Assembly (NCBI RefSeq): GCF_015244675.1
Contig: NZ_JABCQO010000001.1
Location: 496,001 to 560,000, forward strand
DNA length: 64,000 nucleotides
Direction of reading: 5' to 3'
Source of the DNA: Gluconobacter cerevisiae
GTDB taxonomy: Bacteria; Pseudomonadota; Alphaproteobacteria; Acetobacterales; Acetobacteraceae
Below, piece by piece: positions 56,702 through 64,000 of the stretch; the first letter of the stretch is position 1, and each line of letters starts with the position of its first letter. Below the pieces are notes generated by a model. It had not been told where the DNA came from. It did no database searches and saw nothing but the letters and a program-made list of their open reading frames with translations. The position numbers and the translations under genes were made by a program.

Positions 56702-57643
56702 TTACTTTTGCCGAACACCCAAATGCCCGGCCTTCCGCGTCTGAGCCAGCACTTCCTGCCGCTCACGCTCAGCATAACGATGGCGCTGCTCTTCCGTCCG
56801 CTCGTTATGACAATGCGGGCACGACACACCCTGCACGAACAGCGGCGAGGCCTTGTCGTGCGCGTTCAGCGGGCGACGGCAGGCATGGCAGACATCATGC
56901 GTCCCGATCTCCAGCCCATGCTTCACTGAAACACGCTGGTCGAACACGAAGCACTCGCCTTCCCACAGGCTCTCTTCCTCGGGCACGGTCTCCAGATATT
57001 TCAGGATGCCGCCCTTAAGATGATAGACTTCGTCCACACCCTCCGCCCGCGCAAAGGACGTTGATTTTTCGCAGCGGATGCCCCCCGTGCAGAACATGGC
57101 AATCTTCGGCAGACGGCCTTCCGCTTCCAGTTCCTGCCGCCGTTTGCGAAACCATTCCGGGAATTCACGGAAGGATTTCGTTTTCGGGTCTTCCGCGCCT
57201 TTGAACGTGCCGATCGCCACTTCATAATCGTTTCGCGTATCAATCAGGATCGTATCCGGATCGGAAATCAGCGCGTTCCAGTCTTCCGGCGCCACATACC
57301 GCCCTACGCCCTGAAGCGGGTCGATATCAGGCTCGCCCATCGTGACGATTTCCTTTTTCAGCCGCACCTTCATGCGGCGGAATGGCAGTTCAGGCGCACG
57401 GGAGTCCTTGCTCTCCAGGTCCGCACAGCCCGGAAGTGCACGGATATGCGCCATCACGCGCTCCATGCCCTCATCCGTTCCGGCGATCGTGCCGTTGATC
57501 CCTTCGCGCGCCAGAAGCAGAATCCCCCGGATTCCCTCACGTTCACACAGTTCCAGCAACGGCTCCCGCAATGCAGCAGGGTCGGCGAACGGCGTGAAAT
57601 GATACAGCGCGACAATGCGGATCGGTTCGAGAATATCGGACAT
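56702..57643 (-). CDS. trhO: rhodanese-type tRNA uridine-34 hydroxylase TrhO
   Basis: A 313-aa YceA/TrhO protein that hydroxylates U34 of tRNA in an oxygen-dependent way. N-terminal acylphosphatase-like part ([19 protein letters not shown]), then a rhodanese domain with the active Cys in [15 protein letters not shown] at about residues 178-192, then a C-terminal Cys pair region CHACRRPL...CPHCHNE that may bind zinc. Start [16 protein letters not shown] at 57643. It is divergent from guaD with 143 bp between starts. Confidence 0.92.
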   Translation of the reverse strand: MSDILEPIRIVALYHFTPFADPAALREPLLELCEREGIRGILLLAREGINGTIAGTDEGMERVMAHIRALPGCADLESKDSRAPELPFRRMKVRLKKEIVTMGEPDIDPLQGVGRYVAPEDWNALISDPDTILIDTRNDYEVAIGTFKGAEDPKTKSFREFPEWFRKRRQELEAEGRLPKIAMFCTGGIRCEKSTSFARAEGVDEVYHLKGGILKYLETVPEEESLWEGECFVFDQRVSVKHGLEIGTHDVCHACRRPLNAHDKASPLFVQGVSCPHCHNERTEEQRHRYAERERQEVLAQTRKAGHLGVRQK

Positions 57644-57786
57644 GAGGCAGGCATCCGGCAACCGGGACCGCAGACACAGCCGCGATCGGATGAAAAAAGA
57701 CAGCCCCGGAAATATCAGGGCCAAAGCCGGGATGCCAGACCCATATGACGCAGACACAGGCACGATCCCTGCGGTAAAGTGCTCCC

Positions 57787-59103
57787 ATGACCCAGATCAG
57801 CGCCATTCGCGGCCCCTTCCTGACCTTCCATGCCGATCCCTTCACCACCGATCCCATGGATGCCCTGCATCACGAGCCCGACGGCCTGATCCTGATCGAG
57901 AACGGGCGCATCACCGCTGCCGGTCCCTGGGACAGCCTGCGCGACACAATCCCCACCGAAACGCCCGTCGACCACTACCCCGATATGCTGATTTCCGCTG
58001 GCATGATCGATACGCACGTCCATTACCCGCAGCTTCCGGTCATCGCATCCTACGGCGAGCAGCTTCTGGAATGGCTGGAACATTATGTTTTCCCCGCCGA
58101 AGCCCGCTACGCCGACCTGACTTATGCCCGCTCCGTCGCCCGACAGTTCCTGAACGAACTCCTGCGCGTCGGAACCACGACAGCCGCCGTGTACTGCACA
58201 GTCCATCCCCAATCCGTGGACGCGTTTTTCGAGGAATCCGAACGCCTCAACACCTGCATGATCGCAGGCAAGGTCCTGATGGACCGCAACGCGCCGGAAA
58301 ACCTGCGCGACACCGCCCAGAGCGGCTACGACCAGTCCGCGGACCTCATCGCACGCTGGCACAATCGCGGACGCCAGCTTTACGCCGTCACCCCCCGCTT
58401 CGCCCCCACCAGCACCCCCGAACAACTTGATCTCGCAGGCGCACTTCTCGCCACGAAACCCGACCTGTTCATGCAGACGCATCTGCTCGAAAACCGCTCC
58501 GAAATCGCCTGGGTCCGCGAACTGTTCCCCAACCGCAACTCCTATCTGGACGTGTACGACAAGGCCGGTCTCCTGCGTCCCCGCGCCATTCTCGCCCATG
58601 CCGTCCACGCCGAAGAAGCCGATTTTCAGCGCTGTCACGACACAGGCTGCTCCATCGCACACTGTCCCGGCTCGAACCAGTTCCTCGGCAGCGGCTCATT
58701 CCCACTCTTTAAGGCCCTCAAATCAGAACGCCGAGTACCCGTAGGCATCGGCAGCGACATCGGCGCAGGGCCGTCCCTGTCCCTGCTTCAGGTTCTCTCC
58801 GACGCCTACAAGGTCGCACAGGGCCTCCAGACGAACCTCCATCCCGCGCAGGGGCTCTGGCTTGCCACGGCAGGAGGCTCACAGTCTCTTGGCCTTCAGG
58901 ACAGGATCGGCAGCATCCAACCCGGCCTCTACGCCGATCTCTGCGTCTTCGATCCCGCCGCCACACCTCTGGGCCGGATCCGCGCGCAGACGGCCGAAAC
59001 CCTCGCTGACTGCCTGTTCGCCCTTACTATGCTGGGCGACGATCGCAGCATCGCCGCCACCTATGTGGCCGGCCAGCGCCGCCATGAGCGCAAGACAACC
59101 TGA
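57787..59103 (+). CDS. guaD: guanine deaminase
   Basis: A 438-aa amidohydrolase converting guanine to xanthine. Zinc-binding DTHVHYPQL at about residues 75-83 has the family Hx[14 protein letters not shown] fits guanine deaminases, and further ligands lie in [15 protein letters not shown] and [15 protein letters not shown]. Cytosolic. It begins the rightward half of a purine-degradation region, followed by the DUF3034 outer-membrane gene. Confidence 0.94.
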   Translation: MTQISAIRGPFLTFHADPFTTDPMDALHHEPDGLILIENGRITAAGPWDSLRDTIPTETPVDHYPDMLISAGMIDTHVHYPQLPVIASYGEQLLEWLEHYVFPAEARYADLTYARSVARQFLNELLRVGTTTAAVYCTVHPQSVDAFFEESERLNTCMIAGKVLMDRNAPENLRDTAQSGYDQSADLIARWHNRGRQLYAVTPRFAPTSTPEQLDLAGALLATKPDLFMQTHLLENRSEIAWVRELFPNRNSYLDVYDKAGLLRPRAILAHAVHAEEADFQRCHDTGCSIAHCPGSNQFLGSGSFPLFKALKSERRVPVGIGSDIGAGPSLSLLQVLSDAYKVAQGLQTNLHPAQGLWLATAGGSQSLGLQDRIGSIQPGLYADLCVFDPAATPLGRIRAQTAETLADCLFALTMLGDDRSIAATYVAGQRRHERKTT

Positions 59104-59266
59104 AACCTGTGACACAGAATGCCATTTTATTTTGACTCTGAATTTTTAAAAGTCTTAGGGTTACATTAACTATTTATCAGCATTTCAGAAACTATACTGG
59201 CAAGAGTATTTAACCTGCGAGAGTACTCCGGCTCCCCCTCGGGCTCGCGACCTAAAAGCAGGACCC

Positions 59267-60244
59267 ATGAACCATTCCCTTTCCTCCGCGCAGACTTTCC
59301 GCTCCCTGATGTCCCTGACCGCAGCGCTGTCCCTCAGCGCCCTTCTTCCAGAGCGCGCCGCGCGCGCCGCAGACACTACAGAGAGCGCACCGCAGGTCAC
59401 TCTGGGCAATGACGGCAACAGCAAATCCCTGTTCCGCACACTCTTTGACGGACAGCGTGCGATCGGCACCGGTGGCATGACGTCTCTTGAAGGCTCAAGC
59501 GGCGGCGGCCTCGCAACCTGGGCCACCATCAGCGGCTATGGCAGCAACAAGAGCGCAGGCATGGCCCTTCACTACAGCTATGTGAACGTCACCAATTACT
59601 GGGACCAGAACGTCGGCGCCTCGATTGGCCTTTTTGACCGCGTGGAGCTTTCCTACACCCATAATTTCTTCCAGACCCGCGCCACAGGCGCCAAGCTCGG
59701 CATCGGCAACGGCTACCAGTTCGATCTCGACGTCGCAGGTGCGAAAGTCCGCCTTTTCGGCCATGTCGCCGACAATAGCCTGATCCCACAGGTCGCCATC
59801 GGCGCCATGTACAAACATGACAGTGACAGCCGCATCATTCACATGATCGGCTCAAAACACACCGACGGCGCAGACGCCTATCTCGCCGTCACCAAGCTGT
59901 TTCCGAAAGTCGGAATCCTGATCGACACCACCGTCCGCTTCACCAAGGCCAACCAGTGGGGCATCATCGGTTTCGGTGGCGACCTCGATAACAATTACCA
60001 CGCGCAGTTCGAAGGCTCCCTCGGCTATCTGCCGCCCTTCCTGCCTGGCCTCATCGTCGGCGTGGAATACCGCACCAAGCCCCGAAACCAGCGCTTCACC
60101 GACGAAAGCAACTGGTTCGATGTGTACACCAGCTATTTCATCAACAAGCACCTGAACATCACACTCGCTTACGTGTCACTTGGCACGATTGCGACGTTCA
60201 AAAACCAGACAGGATTCTATTTTTCCGGCCAGACGGGATTCTGA
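59267..60244 (+). CDS. DUF3034-family outer-membrane protein
   Basis: A 325-aa protein with a signal peptide (LSALLPERAARAA) and then the family pattern: GGMTSLEGSSGGGLATWATI at about residues 69-88, ASIGLFDRVELSYTHNFFQT and VAGAKVRLFGHVADNS, with alternating hydrophobic strands ending in GFYFSGQTGF, a terminal Phe as in beta barrels. The role of the family is not known. Its place between guaD and the purine permease operon suggests passage of purines across the outer membrane, which is inference only. Confidence 0.82.
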   Translation: MNHSLSSAQTFRSLMSLTAALSLSALLPERAARAADTTESAPQVTLGNDGNSKSLFRTLFDGQRAIGTGGMTSLEGSSGGGLATWATISGYGSNKSAGMALHYSYVNVTNYWDQNVGASIGLFDRVELSYTHNFFQTRATGAKLGIGNGYQFDLDVAGAKVRLFGHVADNSLIPQVAIGAMYKHDSDSRIIHMIGSKHTDGADAYLAVTKLFPKVGILIDTTVRFTKANQWGIIGFGGDLDNNYHAQFEGSLGYLPPFLPGLIVGVEYRTKPRNQRFTDESNWFDVYTSYFINKHLNITLAYVSLGTIATFKNQTGFYFSGQTGF

Positions 60245-60252
60245 CGTGACAA

Positions 60253-60297
60253 TCCGGGCTCTGCCCGGACCCGGCAGGGATCTCGATCCCTGCACCC
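60253..60297 (-). repeat. dispersed 45-bp double-hairpin element, copy 2
   Basis: The reverse complement matches copy 1 (21521-21565) at 43 of 45 bases. One difference is in the loop of hairpin 1 (AA to GA), the other restores a base pair at the foot of hairpin 2. It lies between the convergent DUF3034 and permease genes. A further CAGGGC-AAA-GCCCTG hairpin is at 60344-60358. Confidence 0.85.
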
Positions 60298-60363
60298 TAT
60301 TTTGTAAATCGGTTTCCAAGGAGCCCCGGTCTTTGGCGGGTTTCAGGGCAAAGCCCTGATCCT

Positions 60364-61770
60364 TCACCCTTCGCGGATACGCTCGTCAATCAACGACTCA
60401 CGCGGCACATCCGTCGCATGCGTCGCCTCGTGAATCGTCCGCTTCACATTGAAGATCAGATGCAGCGAAATCGCCGACAGCGACCCAAGCGTAATCCCGC
60501 TTCCGAAAACGATCTTCGCCCACATCGGAAACGTGTCGGAAATATGCGGTTGAGCCGTCGCCAGCATACTCAGCCCGATACTGGTCCCAACGATGATGAC
60601 GTTACTCTGCCGGTTGAAATCCACCCGTGAGAGAGTCTGCACACCAACCACAGCCACGGTTGCGAACATCGCCAGCGCCGCACCGCCCAGAACCGGCAGC
60701 GGCACCGCAGCCACCAGCGCGCCCAGACGCGGCAGGCAGCCCAGCATCATCATAATCACCGCGGCAGCCGCCACGACCCAGCGGCTCTTCACCGCCGTCA
60801 TCCGCACCAGACCAACATTTTCGGCAAAGCACGTATAGGGAAACGAGTTGAGTACCCCGCCGAGTATGGTGGCGATTCCATCAGCCCGAAGCGTGCGAGC
60901 GATGTCTTCGGACGTGATCGGCTTATCGACGATTTCACCCGTCGCATAGACGTTCCCGATCGTCTCGATCATGGAAATCGTCATGACGATCACCATCGAG
61001 AGGATCGAGACCGGATGAAATGTCGGCATCCCGAAATAGAACGGATGCGTGATGGACAGGAGCGGCGCGGACGACACCTCCCCGAAATTCGCATCGCCCA
61101 GAACCCACGCCACCAACGTTCCCAGAACCAGTCCGATCAGCACGGCAATGGTGGCAATAAACCCGCGAAACAGCCGCTGGATTACCAGAATGGACGCCAG
61201 AGTCCCCAGTCCGTACCAGATACTCCGTAACGGAACATGGTCTTGCATCACGGACGGGCTAGCCCCCGAGACAATATCATTCGCCGCAACCGGCAGCAGC
61301 GCCAAACCTATGATGAGAATGATGGACCCGGTCACGACCGGCGGGAAAAACCGCACCAGCCCAGCGAAATGCCGCGCCATCAGCAACGTCACGAACCCCG
61401 CCACGATGACGGACCCGTAAATGGACAACAACCCCGGCGTCCCGCCCCCCACGGCAGAGCCAATAGCGATCATCGGCCCCACGGCAGTAAACGTCACGCC
61501 CTGCAACAGCGGCAGCCGAACCCCGACCGGCCCGAACCCTACTGCTTGAAGCAGCGAGGCAATCCCGCAGGTGAACAGATCTGCATCAATCAGATGGATC
61601 AGCGTCTCGCGCGGCAGATGCAGCGCTCCCGCCACAAGGATCGGGACGATGACCGCTGCCGAATAGAACGCCAGCACATGCTGCAACCCGTAGGCTCCAA
61701 GCCGCCAGACCGGCAGTTTCTCGTCAACGGGATGCAGACCGGTCGTCGCGGCATTCTCGGCAGTCATCAA
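60364..61770 (-). CDS. NCS2-family purine (xanthine/urate) permease
   Basis: A 468-aa inner-membrane transporter with about 14 hydrophobic segments. Family marks: the QH of TM1 (YGLQHVLAFYSAAVIVP) and the NAT-type block CFAENVGLVRMTAVKSR near residue 315, where Glu replaces Gln of the usual QNxG form; ENxG variants are typical of urate/xanthine carriers. It is the last gene of the leftward purine operon, six bases after the HIU hydrolase gene, which favours urate or xanthine as cargo. Confidence 0.9.
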   Translation of the reverse strand: MMTAENAATTGLHPVDEKLPVWRLGAYGLQHVLAFYSAAVIVPILVAGALHLPRETLIHLIDADLFTCGIASLLQAVGFGPVGVRLPLLQGVTFTAVGPMIAIGSAVGGGTPGLLSIYGSVIVAGFVTLLMARHFAGLVRFFPPVVTGSIILIIGLALLPVAANDIVSGASPSVMQDHVPLRSIWYGLGTLASILVIQRLFRGFIATIAVLIGLVLGTLVAWVLGDANFGEVSSAPLLSITHPFYFGMPTFHPVSILSMVIVMTISMIETIGNVYATGEIVDKPITSEDIARTLRADGIATILGGVLNSFPYTCFAENVGLVRMTAVKSRWVVAAAAVIMMMLGCLPRLGALVAAVPLPVLGGAALAMFATVAVVGVQTLSRVDFNRQSNVIIVGTSIGLSMLATAQPHISDTFPMWAKIVFGSGITLGSLSAISLHLIFNVKRTIHEATHATDVPRESLIDERIREG

Positions 61771-61776
61771 AAGCCC

Positions 61777-62109
61777 TCAGCTTCCGCGATAGGTGGAATA
61801 TCCGAACGGCGCCGCCAGCAGGGGCACATGCGCATGGGCCTCCGCCGCCAGCCCGAACACGATCGGCACCACATCCAGAAACGGCGGATCAGACAGAACC
61901 TGCCCCCCTTTTCGGAAGTAATCGCCAATCCGGAATTCCAGACAATACGTCCCTTTCGAAACCGCAACATCCCGCAGTTCCGGGCAACGCCCGTCCGCAT
62001 TCGTCTGGCCTTCAAACAGAACCCGATCTCCCTGCAACAGACGCAGGCTCACACCCGCAGCAGGCTTTCCGGACACCGTATCGAGAACATGCGTGGACAG
62101 AGAACTCAT
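61777..62109 (-). CDS. uraH: 5-hydroxyisourate hydrolase
   Basis: A 110-aa transthyretin-related enzyme that opens 5-hydroxyisourate to OHCU. The N-terminal LSTHVLDTVSGKPAAGV has the catalytic His, the middle has RCPEL, and the C-terminal tetrapeptide YRGS (in GYSTYRGS) is the HIUase signature that separates it from transthyretin. Cytosolic; no signal peptide. Its start overlaps the OHCU decarboxylase stop by four bases. Confidence 0.96.
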   Translation of the reverse strand: MSSLSTHVLDTVSGKPAAGVSLRLLQGDRVLFEGQTNADGRCPELRDVAVSKGTYCLEFRIGDYFRKGGQVLSDPPFLDVVPIVFGLAAEAHAHVPLLAAPFGYSTYRGS

Positions 62110-62630
62110 GCCGTCACCAGATCTTTCAGACGAAGCCCTGCAATCGCATCAATCTGCGTCAGCGCCTCGGTCAGTTCCTGTTCGGGAGTGCCAGCCAGAC
62201 GGCGCTCCATTTCATCCATAATCACGGTCTTCGCCGCTTTTCCGGGTGCAGCGACCTTGCGCACGCAGATCACGAACGGCATGGCAAACCGCGCGCGATA
62301 CGCGTCATTCAGCCCCCGAAACCGCTCATATTCCGCAGGCGTCAGACGATCCAGCCCGACCGAAGCCTGTTCCGAGGCGGAATGTTCCGTCAGATCCGGA
62401 TCAATCCCCGCCCGGTGCCCAAGCTCCGGATGCGCCCGCACCAGCGCAAGCTGCGCCTCCACGCCCGCAGACCGCACAACCTCCGCAAACGCGGACAACA
62501 TCGCGTCCACATCTGCAAAAGGCCGTGCCTTCAGCACCCCTACCGCCACCCACGGCGAATGTTCGTAAAGCCCACCGAACTGCGCAACGAACGCCTCGGC
62601 CGACAGTGCATTGACGTCTGAAATCTTCAT
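62106..62630 (-). CDS. uraD: OHCU decarboxylase
   Basis: A 174-aa helical enzyme that decarboxylates 2-oxo-4-hydroxy-4-carboxy-5-ureidoimidazoline to S-allantoin. The catalytic region AHPELG at about residues 67-72 and the family FxxxN...F.CVRKV segment (FRGLNDAYRARFAMPFVICV) are seen. The start at 62630 overlaps the puuE stop (ATGA), and its own stop overlaps uraH. Longer N-terminal frames are rejected. Confidence 0.95.
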   Translation of the reverse strand: MKISDVNALSAEAFVAQFGGLYEHSPWVAVGVLKARPFADVDAMLSAFAEVVRSAGVEAQLALVRAHPELGHRAGIDPDLTEHSASEQASVGLDRLTPAEYERFRGLNDAYRARFAMPFVICVRKVAAPGKAAKTVIMDEMERRLAGTPEQELTEALTQIDAIAGLRLKDLVTA

Positions 62631-63526
62631 GCCGGATGCACAGACTGCCAGTGCCGCGCGATATCCAGCCGCGTCGCCACCCACACATCTTCACGCTTCT
62701 GGATATGCTCCAGAAACTTCAGCAGCCCCAGCGCCCGCGCCGGCTTGCCCGCCAGACGGCAATGCAGGCCGATCGACATCATCCGGCCGCCCTCGCGATA
62801 CAGCATATCGAACGCATCGCGCAGATAAGTGAAGAACTGCTCGCCTTCCGTAAACCCGTTCAGCGCCGCAAACTTCATGTCATTCGCGTCCAGCGTATAG
62901 GGCACGATCAACTGCGCCCGACCATGCGTCCGGTCATAATACGGCAGGTCATCCGCATAGGAATCGGCGTCATAAACAAACCCGCCTTCCTCCGCGACCA
63001 AACGCGCCGTGTTCGGGCTCGTGCGCCCCTGATACCAGCCCAGCGGCCGCTCTCCCGTCACTTCGGTATGCAGCGCAATGGCCTCGCGAATATGCGCCCG
63101 CTCCACGTCTTCGGGGAAATCCTGATAATCAATCCAGCGCAGACCGTGAGACGCAATTTCCCAACCACTCTCCTTCATGGCCGCCACAGCATCCGGATTG
63201 CGGGCCAGCGCCTTCGCCACACCAAACACCGTCACCGGCATCCCGGCGTCATCGAACAGACGCCGCAGCCGCCAGAACCCGGCCCGGCTGCCATATTCGT
63301 ACAAGCTCTCCATCTGCGCACAGCGCGCCCCAATGATGGATTTCGTGCCCACCATTTCGGACAGAAACGCTTCGGACCCCGCATCCCCATGCAGAACCGA
63401 ATTCTCCGCCCCTTCCTCATAATTGATGACGAACTGCACGGCGATACGCGCGCCATTCGGCCATTTCGGATCAGGCGGTGTGCGGCCATAACCGATCATG
63501 TCCCGCGGATAGCTGTCCTGCGTCAT
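62627..63526 (-). CDS. puuE: PuuE-type allantoinase
   Basis: A 299-aa metal-independent allantoinase of the polysaccharide-deacetylase fold. MIGYGRTPPDPKWPNGARIAVQFVINYEEGAE at the N-terminus is typical; the chain then shows SRAGFWRLRRLFDD, EIASHGLRWIDYQDF at about residues 126-140 and the C-terminal SIGLHCRLAGKPAR. It hydrolyses allantoin to allantoate. Start MTQDSYPRDM at 63526; an ATG six codons earlier is possible. Coupled to uraD. Confidence 0.94.
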   Translation of the reverse strand: MTQDSYPRDMIGYGRTPPDPKWPNGARIAVQFVINYEEGAENSVLHGDAGSEAFLSEMVGTKSIIGARCAQMESLYEYGSRAGFWRLRRLFDDAGMPVTVFGVAKALARNPDAVAAMKESGWEIASHGLRWIDYQDFPEDVERAHIREAIALHTEVTGERPLGWYQGRTSPNTARLVAEEGGFVYDADSYADDLPYYDRTHGRAQLIVPYTLDANDMKFAALNGFTEGEQFFTYLRDAFDMLYREGGRMMSIGLHCRLAGKPARALGLLKFLEHIQKREDVWVATRLDIARHWQSVHPA

Positions 63527-63540
63527 GGGCGTTTCCTTTC

Positions 63541-64000
63541 TCAAAGCACCGGCGGATCGAGGCTAACGAGTTCTTCCGTGTCATAGGCCAGCAGGCTCGC
63601 CAGATGCCTGTCGCCATCCTCGACGAACAGATCGCGCGCAATACCCCGCGCCAGCTTTTCCACGCCAAAACGCATCCCGCTGATGGACGCGCCAGAAAGC
63701 CCCATGCTCGGCATGGCCCCGAACGTGAAATTGTAGATCTTCGCCAGCATCGACGCCTTGGGATCGGCCTTGTCTTTCGGCAGGAATTGGAACCGCGCGC
63801 CCAAGTAAGGATGGCTCCCCAGAAGCGCGCTGTCTTCCATGGCAGGGGGCGTGAAATGATCGCGCCACAGCAGAACAGACGACGCGAAATCCCGCGTTTC
63901 CGGACGCTGCGACAGGTCGATCGTGAACCCCGTCCCGATAATCAGGAAATCGAAGCGCATCTCGCCCTGCGGCGTCGTCACCACGATCTCGTCGCCGTCC
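63541..64000 (-). CDS. FAD-dependent oxidoreductase, C-terminal part, runs off the window
   Basis: The frame is open to the right edge; 152 residues are visible, beginning (G)DGDEIVVTTPQGEMRFDFLIIGTGF. The GTGF segment after a FDFLIIGTG strand is the second nucleotide-binding element of flavoprotein monooxygenase-like enzymes. The rest (LLWRDHFTPP, PYLGARFQFL, NFTFGAMPSMGLSGASISGM) is a family I know only as an uncharacterised flavoprotein beside purine genes. It is the first visible gene of the purine operon, 14 bp before puuE. Whether it takes part in urate oxidation cannot be told. Confidence 0.7.
   Translation of the reverse strand, partial: DGDEIVVTTPQGEMRFDFLIIGTGFTIDLSQRPETRDFASSVLLWRDHFTPPAMEDSALLGSHPYLGARFQFLPKDKADPKASMLAKIYNFTFGAMPSMGLSGASISGMRFGVEKLARGIARDLFVEDGDRHLASLLAYDTEELVSLDPPVL

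Overview
The window reads as a chromosome segment of an acetic acid bacterium, most likely Gluconobacter (Alphaproteobacteria, Acetobacteraceae). Three loci carry that call: an sldB-sldA pair for the PQQ-dependent membrane polyol (sorbitol/glycerol) dehydrogenase; a 262-aa SDR that I recognise as close to the structurally characterised Gluconobacter oxydans xylitol dehydrogenase; and a long-chain mannitol dehydrogenase. A GH68 levansucrase without a signal peptide and the many short lipoproteins fit too. Coding density is high. I see no prophage, transposase, CRISPR array or rRNA operon.

Layout. 1-5000: tail of an ABM-type monooxygenase, a small membrane protein, a Nudix hydrolase divergent from dinB, an MFS transporter, a LOG-family enzyme and free-methionine-(R)-sulfoxide reductase. 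5100-11000: mannitol dehydrogenase, then a leftward run of glycosyltransferase, 62-aa protein, EamA transporter, dcd and murA. 11100-18500: sldBA, a 380-aa lipoprotein, then dnaK-dnaJ behind a sigma-32-type promoter. 18500-22400: an atypical AroE-like dehydrogenase, azoR with a divergent HxlR regulator, dapB and xylitol dehydrogenase. 22700-28900: metK-trmB-ETF:quinone oxidoreductase-etfB-etfA, then signal peptidase. 28950-32800: tRNA-Pro(CGG), levansucrase, hemH, a 43-aa membrane peptide and a host-attachment-family protein. 32800-41760: leftward 2OG-oxygenase/asd/murQ/anmK, an esterase, sucA, tRNA-Lys(TTT) and arfB. 42000-49000: a TonB-dependent receptor, then leftward gyrA-coaD-ppiB. 49000-56200: a 1014-aa repeat/Hint-domain surface-type protein, ssb and uvrA. 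56200-64000: trhO and a purine-degradation block.

The genes at the right end make a coherent pathway. Guanine deaminase feeds xanthine; a leftward operon holds an NCS2 purine permease, 5-hydroxyisourate hydrolase, OHCU decarboxylase, PuuE-type allantoinase and a flavoprotein that runs off the window. A DUF3034 outer-membrane protein sits beside it. The urate-oxidising enzyme is not visible.

The observations I rate highest are: the Hint protein (two long internal repeats, only two cysteines, no signal peptide, and an exact CtrA-type TTAA-N7-TTAAC site upstream); a promoter-plus-terminator unit with no gene inside it between hemH and levansucrase, which could be a small RNA or an attenuator; a trmB reading frame whose conserved start region has no ATG/GTG/TTG codon; two near-identical 45-bp double-hairpin elements, each lying between convergent genes; and several genes too short for routine calling. 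All function calls rest on reading the sequence and on family knowledge; no searches were run.
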